A stretch of DNA of 42,727 nucleotides from Sterolibacterium sp964521075 (GTDB lineage: Bacteria > Pseudomonadota > Gammaproteobacteria > Burkholderiales > Rhodocyclaceae): contig CAZFPI010000007.1 of assembly GCA_964521075.1 (NCBI GenBank), positions 1-42,727 on the forward strand, read 5' to 3'. Positions 8,229 through 16,348 of the stretch are shown here, one piece after another. Position numbers and translations under genes: made by a program. A model generated the notes under the pieces. That model was not told where the DNA came from. It was given only the letters and a program-made list of their open reading frames with translations, and made no database searches. How positions within the stretch are numbered: the stretch's first letter is position 1; every line of letters begins with the position of its first letter.

Positions 8229-9644
8229 ATGAAGCCTACGCTGGCTATTGTCGGGCGTCCGAATGTCGGCAAGTCGACCTTGTTCAACCGTTTGACAAAA
8301 ACACGCGATGCCTTGGTGGCCGATATGCCTGGGCTGACGCGTGACCGCCATTATGGTCACGGTCTGCTGGGGGATCGCCCCTATCTGGTTGTCGATACCG
8401 GTGGTTTCGAGCCGCAGGCCAAGACGGGGATCATGCACGAAATGGCCCGTCAGGCTGAAGCCGCTATTGCCGAGGCGGATATGCTGCTGTTCGTGGTGGA
8501 TGGCCGGGCCGGCCTGACGCCCCAGGACAAGGTGATCTCCGAACGCCTGCGGCGAACGGGGCGGCCATTGCTGCTGGTGGTCAACAAGGCTGAGGGCATG
8601 AACCGGCCCATGGTGGCCGCCGAGTTCCATGAGCTGGGTTGCGGCGCGCCGCTCGTGATTTCCGCCGCGCATGGCGACGGTGTGCGCGAACTGATTTCGG
8701 AGGCTCTGGCCGGTTTTCCGGAGGATGTGCCGGGGGAGACGCCGGATTCAGGCCCGAGGGTGGCGATTTCTGGTCGGCCCAATGTCGGCAAGAGCACTTT
8801 CGTCAATTCCCTGCTGGGAGAAGAAAGGGTAATCGCCTTCGATATGCCCGGGACGACGCGGGATGCCATTGAAGTCCCCTTCAGCCGGAATGGCCGGGAT
8901 TATGTGCTGATCGACACGGCCGGTCTTCGTCGGCGTGGCAAGGTTTTCGAGGCGGTCGAGAAGTTTTCCGTCATCAAGACCTTGCAGGCGATCGAGCAGA
9001 GTAATGTCGTGGTGCTGATGGTCGATGCCAGCCAGGATATTTCCGATCAGGATGCCCATATCGCCGGTTTCGCCATCGAAGCGGGCCGTGCACTGGTTGT
9101 GGCGGTCAATAAATGGGATGCCATCGACACCTACCGGCGTGAGCAGGTCAAACAGGATATCGAGCGTAAACTGAACTTTCTCGGTTTTGCCCGCATGCAT
9201 TACATCTCGGCATTGAATGACGAAGGCATTGGCGGCGTGTTTACTTCCATCGACAAGGCCTGGGCTGCGGCCATGGCCAAACTGTCGACACCGAGGCTGA
9301 CTCGGGCACTGCAGGCTGCAGTGGCCAAGCAGGCTCCGCCCCGTCACGGGATTTTCCGACCAAAGATGCGCTACGCTCACCAGGGCGGGCAGAATCCGCC
9401 CTTGATCGTCATCCACGGTAACGCGCTCGAAGAAGTGCCGGATGCGTATCGCCGTTATCTGGAACGAACTTTCATGACGGTGTTCAAACTGCAGGGGACC
9501 CCGCTGCGAGTGTCGTTCCGGAGCAGCGAGAATCCTTTCAGTGAAAAGAAGGGTGAGCCTCAACGGCTGCGCCGGGAGAAACCGGAACGCGCAAAACCTG
9601 ATCGAGCCGCACGCAGTCCCCGAAAGAAACCCTCTGCTGGCTGA
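8229..9644 (+). CDS. der: Ribosome-associated GTPase Der (EngA)
   Basis: An essential GTPase with two tandem G domains that helps 50S subunit maturation. The first Walker A motif GRPNVGKST is at residues 8-16. The second GRPNVGKST begins the second G domain after residue 175. The KH-like C-terminal domain includes FRPKMRYAHQGGQNPP. The start giving MKPTLAIVGRPN was chosen because it is the conserved N-terminus and has AAGGGGAA upstream; a longer in-frame ORF reaches into bamB. The basic tail (KKGEPQRLRREK and onward) is lineage-typical. Confidence 0.97.
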   Translation: MKPTLAIVGRPNVGKSTLFNRLTKTRDALVADMPGLTRDRHYGHGLLGDRPYLVVDTGGFEPQAKTGIMHEMARQAEAAIAEADMLLFVVDGRAGLTPQDKVISERLRRTGRPLLLVVNKAEGMNRPMVAAEFHELGCGAPLVISAAHGDGVRELISEALAGFPEDVPGETPDSGPRVAISGRPNVGKSTFVNSLLGEERVIAFDMPGTTRDAIEVPFSRNGRDYVLIDTAGLRRRGKVFEAVEKFSVIKTLQAIEQSNVVVLMVDASQDISDQDAHIAGFAIEAGRALVVAVNKWDAIDTYRREQVKQDIERKLNFLGFARMHYISALNDEGIGGVFTSIDKAWAAAMAKLSTPRLTRALQAAVAKQAPPRHGIFRPKMRYAHQGGQNPPLIVIHGNALEEVPDAYRRYLERTFMTVFKLQGTPLRVSFRSSENPFSEKKGEPQRLRREKPERAKPDRAARSPRKKPSAG

Positions 9645-9715
9645 CCCAGGCCAGCCTGAACCAGCGGAATCATTGATTCATTGAACAAGCCTCACCCATT
9701 CAGGAGTAGTCACCT

Positions 9716-9952
9716 ATGAGCAACAAGGGACAAATGCTGCAAGACCCGTTTCTGAACACACTGCGCCGGGAGCATGTGCCGGTTTCCATTTACCTGGTCA
9801 ACGGGATCAAGCTGCAAGGGCAGATCGAGTCTTTTGACCAGTATGTTGTTTTGCTCAAGAACACGGTGACGCAGATGGTCTATAAGCATGCCATTTCGAC
9901 CATCGTCCCGGGCCGGCCGGTGACAGTGTCTCAGGAAGCCGGGGGTAGCTGA
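9716..9952 (+). CDS. hfq: RNA chaperone Hfq
   Basis: A hexameric Sm-like RNA chaperone that mediates sRNA-mRNA pairing. Residues 7-66 form the Sm fold. The Sm1 region includes LQDPFLNTLR and VSIYLVNGIKLQG, and the Sm2 motif is YKHAISTIVP. The 78-residue length gives a short C-terminal tail, as in many betaproteobacteria. CAGGAG precedes the ATG. In most relatives hflX follows directly; here the next gene is the convergent pgsA and hflX is about 8.3 kb away. Confidence 0.98.
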   Translation: MSNKGQMLQDPFLNTLRREHVPVSIYLVNGIKLQGQIESFDQYVVLLKNTVTQMVYKHAISTIVPGRPVTVSQEAGGS

Positions 9953-9964
9953 GCGGGAGAACCT

Positions 9965-9981
9965 GCGGGGCTTATCCCCGC
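9965..9981. terminator. Hairpin between convergent hfq and pgsA (possible weak terminator)
   Basis: GCGGGG (9965-9970) and CCCCGC (9976-9981) form a perfect 6-bp stem with a five-base loop that contains the pgsA stop codon. It lies where two convergent transcripts meet. No T-run follows on either strand, so it may only pause transcription or protect 3' ends. Confidence 0.4.
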
Positions 9982-10553
9982 GACTGGCTACGCAGGGAGA
10001 TCTCTGGCCAGGCCATTTTCAGGTAATACGCCATCGACCAGAGTGTGAGGGCGGCGGCGATGAGGATGAGCCCGTAGCCGATTTTCAGGGTATCCAGTCC
10101 GGCGATGGCTTGCTGGTAGAGCAGAGCCGGAATGGCTACCATCTGGGCGGCGGTCTTGATCTTTCCCAGGAAGGAAACCGCGACACTTTCGGCAGCACCG
10201 ATCTTGGCCATCCATTCACGCAGTGCGGAAATGGCGATTTCCCGGCCGATGATGATGATGGCGATAATGGCGTCGATGCGCCCGAGCTGGACGAGGACGA
10301 TCAGGGCGGCCGCGACCATCAGCTTGTCGGCCACGGGGTCGAGAAACGCGCCAAAGGCCGAGGTTTGCCCCAGTTTGCGTGCCAGCCAGCCATCTAGCCA
10401 GTCGGTGATGCCGGCGATCATGAAGATCAGGGTAGCCGCGAGGGATTGTTCATGCGGGCTGAGCAGGGTGGGCGAGACGTAGAACACGCCAACGAACAGC
10501 GGGATCAGCACGATGCGCGCCCAGGTGAGCAGGATGGGTATGTTGAAGGGCAT
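9972..10553 (-). CDS. pgsA: CDP-diacylglycerol--glycerol-3-phosphate 3-phosphatidyltransferase
   Basis: An inner-membrane enzyme that makes phosphatidylglycerophosphate, the committed step to phosphatidylglycerol and cardiolipin. The CDP-alcohol phosphotransferase signature is complete: D-x2-DG-x2-AR-x8-G-x3-D-x3-D, seen from DWLDGWLAR to LDPVADK. Several hydrophobic segments span the 193 residues. It lies downstream of uvrC on the same strand; uvrC-pgsA adjacency is widespread in proteobacteria. It is the last gene of the minus-strand block. Confidence 0.96.
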   Translation of the reverse strand: MPFNIPILLTWARIVLIPLFVGVFYVSPTLLSPHEQSLAATLIFMIAGITDWLDGWLARKLGQTSAFGAFLDPVADKLMVAAALIVLVQLGRIDAIIAIIIIGREIAISALREWMAKIGAAESVAVSFLGKIKTAAQMVAIPALLYQQAIAGLDTLKIGYGLILIAAALTLWSMAYYLKMAWPEISLRSQSRG

Positions 10554-10607
10554 GGCAGTCAGCGTTGGTGGCGGTTTTGAATTCCGGTTTTTGTTCTTGA
10601 CTTGTTC

Positions 10608-10640
10608 AGCATCAGGGCAGCATCAGGGCAGCATCAGGGC
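10608..10640. repeat. Three tandem copies of an 11-bp unit between uvrC and pgsA
   Basis: AGCATCAGGGC occurs three times head to tail with no mismatch (10608-10618, 10619-10629, 10630-10640) in the 98-bp gap between the uvrC stop and the pgsA start. It is non-coding. The unit is not a known protein-binding site that I recognise. A change in copy number would alter the pgsA leader length. Confidence 0.95.
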
Positions 10641-10651
10641 TTGTTGTCCAT

Positions 10652-12532
10652 TCAGTGTAACCCGTCATAAATCTTCTGTGCCAGCGCGCGGCTGATGCCT
10701 TCGACACGGCAAAGATCTTCGACTGTCGCCGCCCGGACACCTTGCAGGCCGCCAAAGCTGGCGAGCAGTTTTCGACGTCGTTGCGGCCCAATGCCATTGA
10801 TGTCTTCGAGCCGGGATCGGCTGCGCGCCTTGTCGCGCTTTGCGCGGTGGCCAAAGAGCGCGAAGCGGTGCGATTCGTCGCGAATTTCCTGGATCAGGTG
10901 CAAAGCCGGATGATGCGCTGGCAAACCCAGGGATTCTAAGTCATTGTCCTCACCAAGGATCAGTGTTTCCAGCCCGGGTTTTCGGGATTCTCCCTTGGCC
11001 ACGCCAATGCTTGCGAGTTGTTGTAGTCCCAGTTCTGCAAAGACCTCGCGGGCAACGCCCAGTTGTCCACGGCCCCCGTCGATGAGTACGAGATCCGGCA
11101 GGCCGGTAGTGGTTTCGCCCGAGGCGATTTTTTCATACCGGCGGCTGATAGCCTGGCGCATGGCAGCGTAGTCGTCGCCGGGCTGGATGCCCGTAATGTT
11201 GAAGCGCCGATAATCGCTTTTTTTCATGACCCCTTCCACGCAGACCACGCAGGAGGCAACCGTGCCTTCGCCTTGCGTGTGGCTGATGTCGAAACATTCG
11301 ATACGCACTGGTGGCTCGTCAAGTTTAAGGGCTTGCGTCAGTGCCTCCAGGCGATGGCGCGCATTGCCAGCGGCATGCCGACGGGCTTCGATGGCCAGCC
11401 GGGCATTGTTTTCCGCCATACCCAGCCAGGCACGCTCCATTTCGTTCTGCGGCAGGCTGATGCTTACCTGCAGTTTTGCAGCCTCGAAAAATGCGCGGCT
11501 GGCTTCGCCCGGGGCATGGTTGACGATCAGGCGGGTGGGCGGGGGATGGTTGAGATAGTGTTGTTCGATGAAAGCCTGCAGGCCTTGGGCTTCTTCGCCC
11601 GTCCAGTCTTTCAGGGTTCGCTGTGCCTGCGGGAAGCTGGCGCGGTCGCCCAGATGCTGGCCGTTTCGCACCATCGCCAGATTGACGCAGAGTTCGCCAT
11701 CCCGGGCCTGCGCGACGAGGATGTCTACGTTTTCTGCACCAGTGCTGCTGACATACTGGCGGTGCAGGACAGCTTGCAGCGCGCGGATTTGGTCACGCAG
11801 CTGCGCGGCGTCTTCAAAGCGTAATCGTTCGGCGGCATCGTGCATGTCTTGTGTCAGCCGGTCGATCAGCTTGTCATGTTGCCCGCGCAGAAATGCCGTG
11901 GCATGGGCGACATCCTGCCGATAGGCTTCTGCCGTGATCCCGGCGACGCAGGGGGCCTTGCAGCGCTTGATCTGGTAGAGCAGGCAGGGGCGGGAGCGGT
12001 GGGCAAAAACAGCGTTTTCGCAAGTGCGTAGCAGAAAGGTTTTTTGCAGCAGCTGGATGGCTTCGCGTACGGCCTGGCTGTTGGGGTAGGGCCCGAAGGC
12101 ATGATCTCCGGGTTTGAATGTGCCGCGATGGAATGTCAGGCGCGGGAAGCTGTCGCCGGTCAGGACGATGTAGGGATAGCTTTTGTCGTCACGAAAGAGA
12201 ATGTTGTACTTGGGGGCGAGGCGTTTGATGAGCGTGTTTTCGAGAATCAATGCCTCGGCTTCCGAGCGCGTGGCGGTGATGTCGACATGGGCCACCTGGG
12301 TCAGCATCAGGGCGATGCGCGGGCTTTGGCCGGTTTTCTGAAAATAGGAGCTGACGCGCTTTTTGAGATTTTTTGCCTTGCCAACGTAGAGCACTTCGCC
12401 GCTGGCTGACAGCATGCGATATACCCCGGGGTCGTCTGGCAGTGTGGCCAGCAGTGTCGCAGGGTTGAATTTGCCGGAAGTGTCAGCAGGCTTGTTCAAG
12501 TTCGCGGCTTGCCAGGTCAAAAATGGCGGCAA
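10652..12532 (-). CDS. uvrC: UvrABC excinuclease subunit C
   Basis: The nuclease subunit of nucleotide excision repair; it makes the 3' and 5' incisions around a lesion. An N-terminal GIY-YIG domain (PGVYRML, EVLYVGKAKNLKKRVSSYF) is followed by a UVR motif (LIDRLTQDMHDAAERLRFEDAAQLRDQI, in pieces). The RNase H-like nuclease domain contains CFDISHTQGE and LIDGGRGQL. The C-terminus has a helix-hairpin-helix pair (INGIGPQRRRKLLASFG). The length of 626 residues is normal. The annotated ATG overlaps the udg 3' end by 50 bp. In-frame TTG codons at about 12520 and 12499 are alternative starts. Confidence 0.95.
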   Translation of the reverse strand: MPPFLTWQAANLNKPADTSGKFNPATLLATLPDDPGVYRMLSASGEVLYVGKAKNLKKRVSSYFQKTGQSPRIALMLTQVAHVDITATRSEAEALILENTLIKRLAPKYNILFRDDKSYPYIVLTGDSFPRLTFHRGTFKPGDHAFGPYPNSQAVREAIQLLQKTFLLRTCENAVFAHRSRPCLLYQIKRCKAPCVAGITAEAYRQDVAHATAFLRGQHDKLIDRLTQDMHDAAERLRFEDAAQLRDQIRALQAVLHRQYVSSTGAENVDILVAQARDGELCVNLAMVRNGQHLGDRASFPQAQRTLKDWTGEEAQGLQAFIEQHYLNHPPPTRLIVNHAPGEASRAFFEAAKLQVSISLPQNEMERAWLGMAENNARLAIEARRHAAGNARHRLEALTQALKLDEPPVRIECFDISHTQGEGTVASCVVCVEGVMKKSDYRRFNITGIQPGDDYAAMRQAISRRYEKIASGETTTGLPDLVLIDGGRGQLGVAREVFAELGLQQLASIGVAKGESRKPGLETLILGEDNDLESLGLPAHHPALHLIQEIRDESHRFALFGHRAKRDKARSRSRLEDINGIGPQRRRKLLASFGGLQGVRAATVEDLCRVEGISRALAQKIYDGLH

Positions 12533-13151
12533 AGCCCGCCGCCGTCAGGCGTTTTGTCTGCGTGTTATAGCGGCTGCAGTGGTAGCTGTCGATGAGAATC
12601 CGGCCATCCGGGAGAGCGTGACGGGCCCCGTGAGCAAAGGCGAAGGTTGCCGGTTTTAATTCCAGGGCACGAAGAATCGCGCCGTGCGCTACGTTGCCCA
12701 GGGCGATGATGACGCGAGTTTCAGGTGCGCTACGCAGTTCTTCAGCCAGATATCGGTTGCAGGTGCGGATTTCGGGTGGCTGGGGTTTGTTCTGTGGCGG
12801 CAGACATTTCACCGCATTGGTGATGCGGCAGTTCAGCAGTTGCAGGCCATCGTCTTTCGAGATGGAAACCGGCCGGCTGGCAAAGCCATAACGATGCAAG
12901 GTGTCGTAGAGCAGGATGCCGGCGTGGTCGCCCGTGAAGGGTCGGCCCGTGCGGTTGGCTCCGTGCATGCCGGGAGCCAGGCCGACGATCAGCAGTTGCG
13001 CCATGGGATCGCCAAACGGGAGAACGGGGCGGGCGTGGTAGTCAGGGTGGGTGTGGCGTACTTCCGCCAGAAAATCTGCCAGGCGCGGGCAGTCCGTGCA
13101 GGTATCGAGCGAGGTGGCCGGACTGGCGGCCCGGGCGGTGGCGGCGGGCAT
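12483..13151 (-). CDS. Uracil-DNA glycosylase, family 4/5 type with Fe-S cluster
   Basis: A base-excision repair enzyme of the UDG superfamily that removes uracil and possibly other deaminated bases. Four cysteines expected to hold a [4Fe-4S] cluster are at C18, C21, C116 and C131. The active-site motif GLAPGMHGANRTGRPFTGD (residues 57-75) resembles the family 5 (UdgB) form, which has Ala/Gly instead of a catalytic Asp/Glu; this points to a broader substrate range than family 4. The second motif region is IDSYHCSRYNTQTKRL. The start overlaps the glutaredoxin-like stop (TAATG) and the 3' end overlaps uvrC, so the three genes are probably cotranslated. Confidence 0.85.
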   Translation of the reverse strand: MPAATARAASPATSLDTCTDCPRLADFLAEVRHTHPDYHARPVLPFGDPMAQLLIVGLAPGMHGANRTGRPFTGDHAGILLYDTLHRYGFASRPVSISKDDGLQLLNCRITNAVKCLPPQNKPQPPEIRTCNRYLAEELRSAPETRVIIALGNVAHGAILRALELKPATFAFAHGARHALPDGRILIDSYHCSRYNTQTKRLTAAGFAAIFDLASRELEQAC

Positions 13152-13462
13152 TAAAGGGGGGCTTTCGTGTGGCGAAGGTTTGGGATTTTGTCCGAAAGAA
13201 AGGCGCGTACGAGGCCGGTGTCGAGATGGTAATGGCAGAGTTCTCGGTTGTCATCGCCTTCATGGGCGACCAGCACGGGGACTTTTTCGTCGTACAGGGC
13301 GACCAGAGCCGGGTCGTGGTCGACATCGACGACGGCGAGTTCGTTCATCACGAAGCTGACATTCATTTGATCGCAGAGCAGCTGCAGGGCGTCGAGCATG
13401 TCCTGGCACAGGTGGCAATAGCTGCGGCTGTAGAGTGTCAGCCTGGGGGTGGGGGTATTCAT
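13151..13462 (-). CDS. Glutaredoxin family protein (DUF836 type)
   Basis: A small thioredoxin-fold protein of 103 residues with a redox motif CHLC at about residues 16-19 after an LTLYSRSY strand, and a conserved KVPVLVAHEG segment (the cis-Pro region). Proteins of this type sit near the rpoE-mucABCD and lepA loci in many betaproteobacteria; their substrate is not established. It overlaps rseC by 4 bp (ATGA) upstream and the glycosylase gene by 1 bp downstream. Fold assignment is firm, cellular role unknown. Confidence 0.85.
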   Translation of the reverse strand: MNTPTPRLTLYSRSYCHLCQDMLDALQLLCDQMNVSFVMNELAVVDVDHDPALVALYDEKVPVLVAHEGDDNRELCHYHLDTGLVRAFLSDKIPNLRHTKAPL

Positions 13463-13938
13463 GGGGTGTGAGGCTGGCAGCGTGCCGGTAGTTCGTTTTT
13501 TCGCGCCGGGCGCATGACGGGGGTGGCTTTGCCAGGGCGTGAGGCAGTCGAATCGTTTTTGTGGATGAGGCGCAGTATCAGCAAGGCGGCGGCCAGCCCT
13601 GCTGCCGAGCCCGGGAGCGAGGCCAGCGCATGGCTGGAGATTGCCTTGCCCAGTGCCGCGCCGAGGATGAGCATCAGCGCGGGGAACAGGTAGGCCAGCA
13701 GGGCGGCACGCAGCAGAGCACCTTCGGGGATGTCGATGAAGACGGTGTCGCCGGGTTTTGCGCCGATGCCGTTGGGCAGGCGATAGAGGCTCAGCTTCTT
13801 GGGACGCAAGGTGTCGTTGAGCAGGTGGCCGCCACAGCCCCCTGCTTCATGGCAACGCCCGCAGCCGCCATCGGGAGGACGGATCTCGACGATGGCATGA
13901 TCGCCGTCAAGCCGGATGACGATGCCGTGGTTTTCCAT
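13459..13938 (-). CDS. rseC: SoxR-reducing system / positive regulator of sigma-E, RseC/MucC family
   Basis: An inner-membrane protein of the RseC/MucC family. In E. coli RseC modulates sigma-E and is part of a SoxR-reducing system. The N-terminal cytoplasmic part contains the cysteine cluster GGCGRCHEAGGCGG, four cysteines that probably bind metal or Fe-S. Two transmembrane helices lie at about residues 77-95 and 103-123. A basic tail follows, ending at 159 residues. It stands between rseB and the glutaredoxin-like gene in the sigma-E operon. Confidence 0.87.
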   Translation of the reverse strand: MENHGIVIRLDGDHAIVEIRPPDGGCGRCHEAGGCGGHLLNDTLRPKKLSLYRLPNGIGAKPGDTVFIDIPEGALLRAALLAYLFPALMLILGAALGKAISSHALASLPGSAAGLAAALLILRLIHKNDSTASRPGKATPVMRPARKNELPARCQPHTP

Positions 13939-13980
13939 GGGGAAGGAGCTTTCCGGAGGGCTGGGGGCAGAGCTGCGGTC

Positions 13981-15060
13981 TTATGGTTTGCTTCGCCGCT
14001 CGATGCCGTCGCCAAAGGTTTTGAGTGTGGCGCGTGGCACTTCTCCCATGACGAGAATCAGCTGGTCGTCGAGGATGCGCCGGTAGATGTTGAGCGTGCC
14101 GACCGCCGTTTCTCCCGTTTCTCCCCGGGAAGGCTGCGGTTCGATGAAGACAGATATGGAGGCGATGCCATCGGAAAAAACGATGTGCGTGGCTTCGATG
14201 CCATCAGTGCCTTTGTCTTTGTGCTTGCGGAAAAGGTTGCGCCGCATGTCGGCAATTTTCCGGAATCCGGGCAGCTGAACCTTGAACAGCCATTGTTCAT
14301 TTTGGCCACTCGCCCGGGTTGCCTGCAGATTGACGGTGTGCCACTCACCGGACTGGGTGTCGAACCTGGATTTCAGGGCGTCACGGTCGATTTCCCCGCC
14401 GACCTGGAGCTGGGTGAAAGCGAAGGTTTCGACAGATTCATTTTTTTCGTTGAGCATGCCTGCCTTGAGCAAGAGCCCGCTGGTTACGTCCACCCAGAAC
14501 TTGTGGCCATAACGCAGTGCGTCGCGAGGTTCGAGCAGAATGGTCTGGCTGTCGCGGCCAGCGATGCGTTCGACGGGGCCTTTCCGGATGTTGTAGTGTT
14601 CCGACAGACCGGCCAGCGAGGTGGGCAGTATCATCGGGAAGGCTGTGCGACGCCCCTTCTTTTCAACGATCAGGGTGCGGCTTTCCGGCAGGTAACATTT
14701 GACTTCGTCATTATCACGGATGACTTCCCGTGGGCTGCCGTCGAGGACTTCGAGCCGTTCGAGCTCGCGGCCTTCCGATACCTTGTGAGTGATGCGCGAG
14801 GTTTCGCCGTGGCCACCATGACGATAGACAAAAACACCGGTGTAATTTTGCTCGCGGGACGCACCAACGACCCGCCCCAGCCAGTACAGGCCATCTTGCG
14901 GCGGGGCAGCGTGCGTTGCCGGTGTCGCCATGATGCCGATGAGCGACAGATAGCAGAGTTTGTTGAGCAGCTTCTGGATGTCCGGCAATGTCCCCGTTCT
15001 CTCCGTTTTTCCGGTTTCCCCAGTTTTCACTCTGGCCCTCGTCTGAGTGTCTGTTTTCAT
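13981..15060 (-). CDS. rseB: Sigma-E regulatory protein RseB/MucB
   Basis: A periplasmic protein that binds the RseA periplasmic domain and shields it from DegS; it also senses mislocalised lipids or lipoproteins. The MucB/RseB domains are recognisable: YTGVFVYRHGG near residues 70-85, a large lipoprotein-like N-domain, and a C-domain around KVQLPGFRKIADMRR to VFIEPQPSRGET. The 359-residue ORF starts in an ATGA overlap with rseA, but the first about 30 residues are hydrophilic and repetitive (GETGKTERTG). The export signal (NKLCYLSLIGIMATPATHAA) lies after them, so the true start could be an internal GTG or CTG-like codon. Confidence 0.9.
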   Translation of the reverse strand: MKTDTQTRARVKTGETGKTERTGTLPDIQKLLNKLCYLSLIGIMATPATHAAPPQDGLYWLGRVVGASREQNYTGVFVYRHGGHGETSRITHKVSEGRELERLEVLDGSPREVIRDNDEVKCYLPESRTLIVEKKGRRTAFPMILPTSLAGLSEHYNIRKGPVERIAGRDSQTILLEPRDALRYGHKFWVDVTSGLLLKAGMLNEKNESVETFAFTQLQVGGEIDRDALKSRFDTQSGEWHTVNLQATRASGQNEQWLFKVQLPGFRKIADMRRNLFRKHKDKGTDGIEATHIVFSDGIASISVFIEPQPSRGETGETAVGTLNIYRRILDDQLILVMGEVPRATLKTFGDGIERRSKP

Positions 15061-15614
15061 CGGGCCGAAGCCACGGTGCGTACATATCCTGCGCCGCCAT
15101 CGAAGCGGTTGCCTGGCGAGTAGGTCTGGTGCGCCATGAGATAAGGTTGCATGTGTTCGGCCTGGTCTGCGGCTTCGTCGCGCGGCGGGGTGGGTGCGGA
15201 TGAGGCTAGTTGTATGGCGGGAGAACGGCTGGCCAGCGTTGGTTTTTCGTCAGTGGCCGAGGGAGTGTTCAGTGCCAGCCAGCCCACCACAGCGACACCG
15301 GAAACAGCGGCGGCAACGCGCATCGCGCCTTGAATCCAGCGGCTGGCCGCAGATTCAGATTCCGCCTGTCGGGATTGTAGGCGGGATGCTTGTGTTGCCG
15401 GGGCCAGCACGGTGGGCTCGTGCGCCAGTTCGGATATGATCCGCGCGGTCAGGTCGATTTCCAGATGGGGTGTCCGGCGGATTGCGTCACCAATCAACTG
15501 GTATTCGCTCCAGGCAGCGCGAAGCGCGCTATCCTCGCGCAATGCGAGGAGAAGGGTCTGCTGGCTGGCCTCGTCGAGCTCGCCGTCGATCAGGGAAGAT
15601 AGATCGTTCTTCAT
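15057..15614 (-). CDS. rseA: Anti-sigma-E factor RseA/MucA
   Basis: A single-pass inner-membrane anti-sigma factor that holds sigma-E until regulated proteolysis. The N-terminal sigma-binding domain starts MKNDLSSLIDGELDE and contains SEYQLIGDAIR, both family signatures. The transmembrane helix is at about residues 98-116 (MRVAAAVSGVAVVGWLAL). The periplasmic tail contains YLMAHQTYSPG, the segment conserved in MucA/RseA. The 185-residue length is normal. It is located directly after rpoE and overlaps rseB by ATGA. Confidence 0.92.
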   Translation of the reverse strand: MKNDLSSLIDGELDEASQQTLLLALREDSALRAAWSEYQLIGDAIRRTPHLEIDLTARIISELAHEPTVLAPATQASRLQSRQAESESAASRWIQGAMRVAAAVSGVAVVGWLALNTPSATDEKPTLASRSPAIQLASSAPTPPRDEAADQAEHMQPYLMAHQTYSPGNRFDGGAGYVRTVASAR

Positions 15615-15665
15615 GGTCGCATCTCCTCAGGGAGCAGGTCACACGTTCTGGGCGTCATTATCTGT

Positions 15666-16265
15666 TTACCAGCGTTTGTCGGGTGCGGCATCCAGCAAGG
15701 GTTTCAGTTTTTCGGAAATGGCCTCCCGCGCGCGGAAGATCCGGGAGCGTACCGTGCCGATGGGGCAATCCATCACCTGCGCGATTTCTTCGTAGCTCAG
15801 TCCATCGATTTCACGCAGTACGATGGCGTTTCGCAAGTCTTCCGGCAGGGCTTCCATGGCCGCATTCACCGTCGCGCCAATCTGTTTGGACATGAGGATG
15901 CGCTCAGGCGTGTTCTGGTCGCGCAGGCGATCAGCCTCGTCGAAAGTCTCAGCCTCTTCGGAGTCGAATTCGGTGGTGGTAGGTACACGTCTGCCTCGTG
16001 TCGCCAGATAGTTTTTAGCCGTGTTGATGCCGATCCGGTATAGCCAGGTGTAGAACGCGCTCTCGCCGCGAAATCCGGGCAAAGCCCGATAGGCCTTGAT
16101 GAAGGCTTCCTGGGCTACATCCTCGACTTCGGCCGGATCCCGGATCAGGCGTGAAATCAGCCGTATCAGCTTGCGCTGGTACTTCGAGACCAGCAGGCCG
16201 AATGCCTGTTTGTCTCCTTGCTGAACACGCTCGACCAGGATCTGGTCTGCTTCGCGATCACTCAC
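15666..16265 (-). CDS. rpoE: RNA polymerase sigma factor RpoE (AlgU, ECF)
   Basis: The group 4 (ECF) sigma factor of the envelope-stress response. Region 2 covers about residues 20-95 (DVAQEAFIKAYRALPGFRGES, in parts). Region 4 covers about 130-190 (LPEDLRNAIVLREIDGLSYEEIA, then PIGTVRSRIFRARE). At 199 residues it matches E. coli RpoE and P. aeruginosa AlgU closely in these motifs. A sigma-E-type promoter lies 20-50 bp upstream, so the gene is likely autoregulated. rseA, rseB and rseC follow. Confidence 0.96.
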   Translation of the reverse strand: MSDREADQILVERVQQGDKQAFGLLVSKYQRKLIRLISRLIRDPAEVEDVAQEAFIKAYRALPGFRGESAFYTWLYRIGINTAKNYLATRGRRVPTTTEFDSEEAETFDEADRLRDQNTPERILMSKQIGATVNAAMEALPEDLRNAIVLREIDGLSYEEIAQVMDCPIGTVRSRIFRAREAISEKLKPLLDAAPDKRW

Positions 16266-16286
16266 CTTGGCTTGTACTGGAAGTAG

Positions 16287-16314
16287 TCAGACCGGGGGAA
16301 GATGGATCAGTTCC
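16287..16314 (-). promoter_or_regulatory. Sigma-E-dependent promoter of rpoE
   Basis: On the minus strand GGAACTG (16308-16314) and TCTGA (16287-16291) are separated by 16 bases. This matches the GGAACTT-N16-TCTGA/TCAAA pattern of sigma-E promoters. The ATG of rpoE follows 22 bp downstream, leaving a 5' leader of about 15 nt. The -35 box lies within an inverted repeat GATGGA-N5-TCCATC. Confidence 0.68.
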
Positions 16315-16348
16315 ATCGAACCCGGAATGTCAGACAGAACGGAGGGGC

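Noticed and set aside
9965..9981. Considered as a strong terminator for hfq
   Set aside because: The stem is good but there is no T-run on either strand, so it was listed at low confidence only.
13561..15123. 520-codon plus-strand ORF
   Set aside because: Antisense to rseC and rseB, which carry clear family motifs and proper overlaps.
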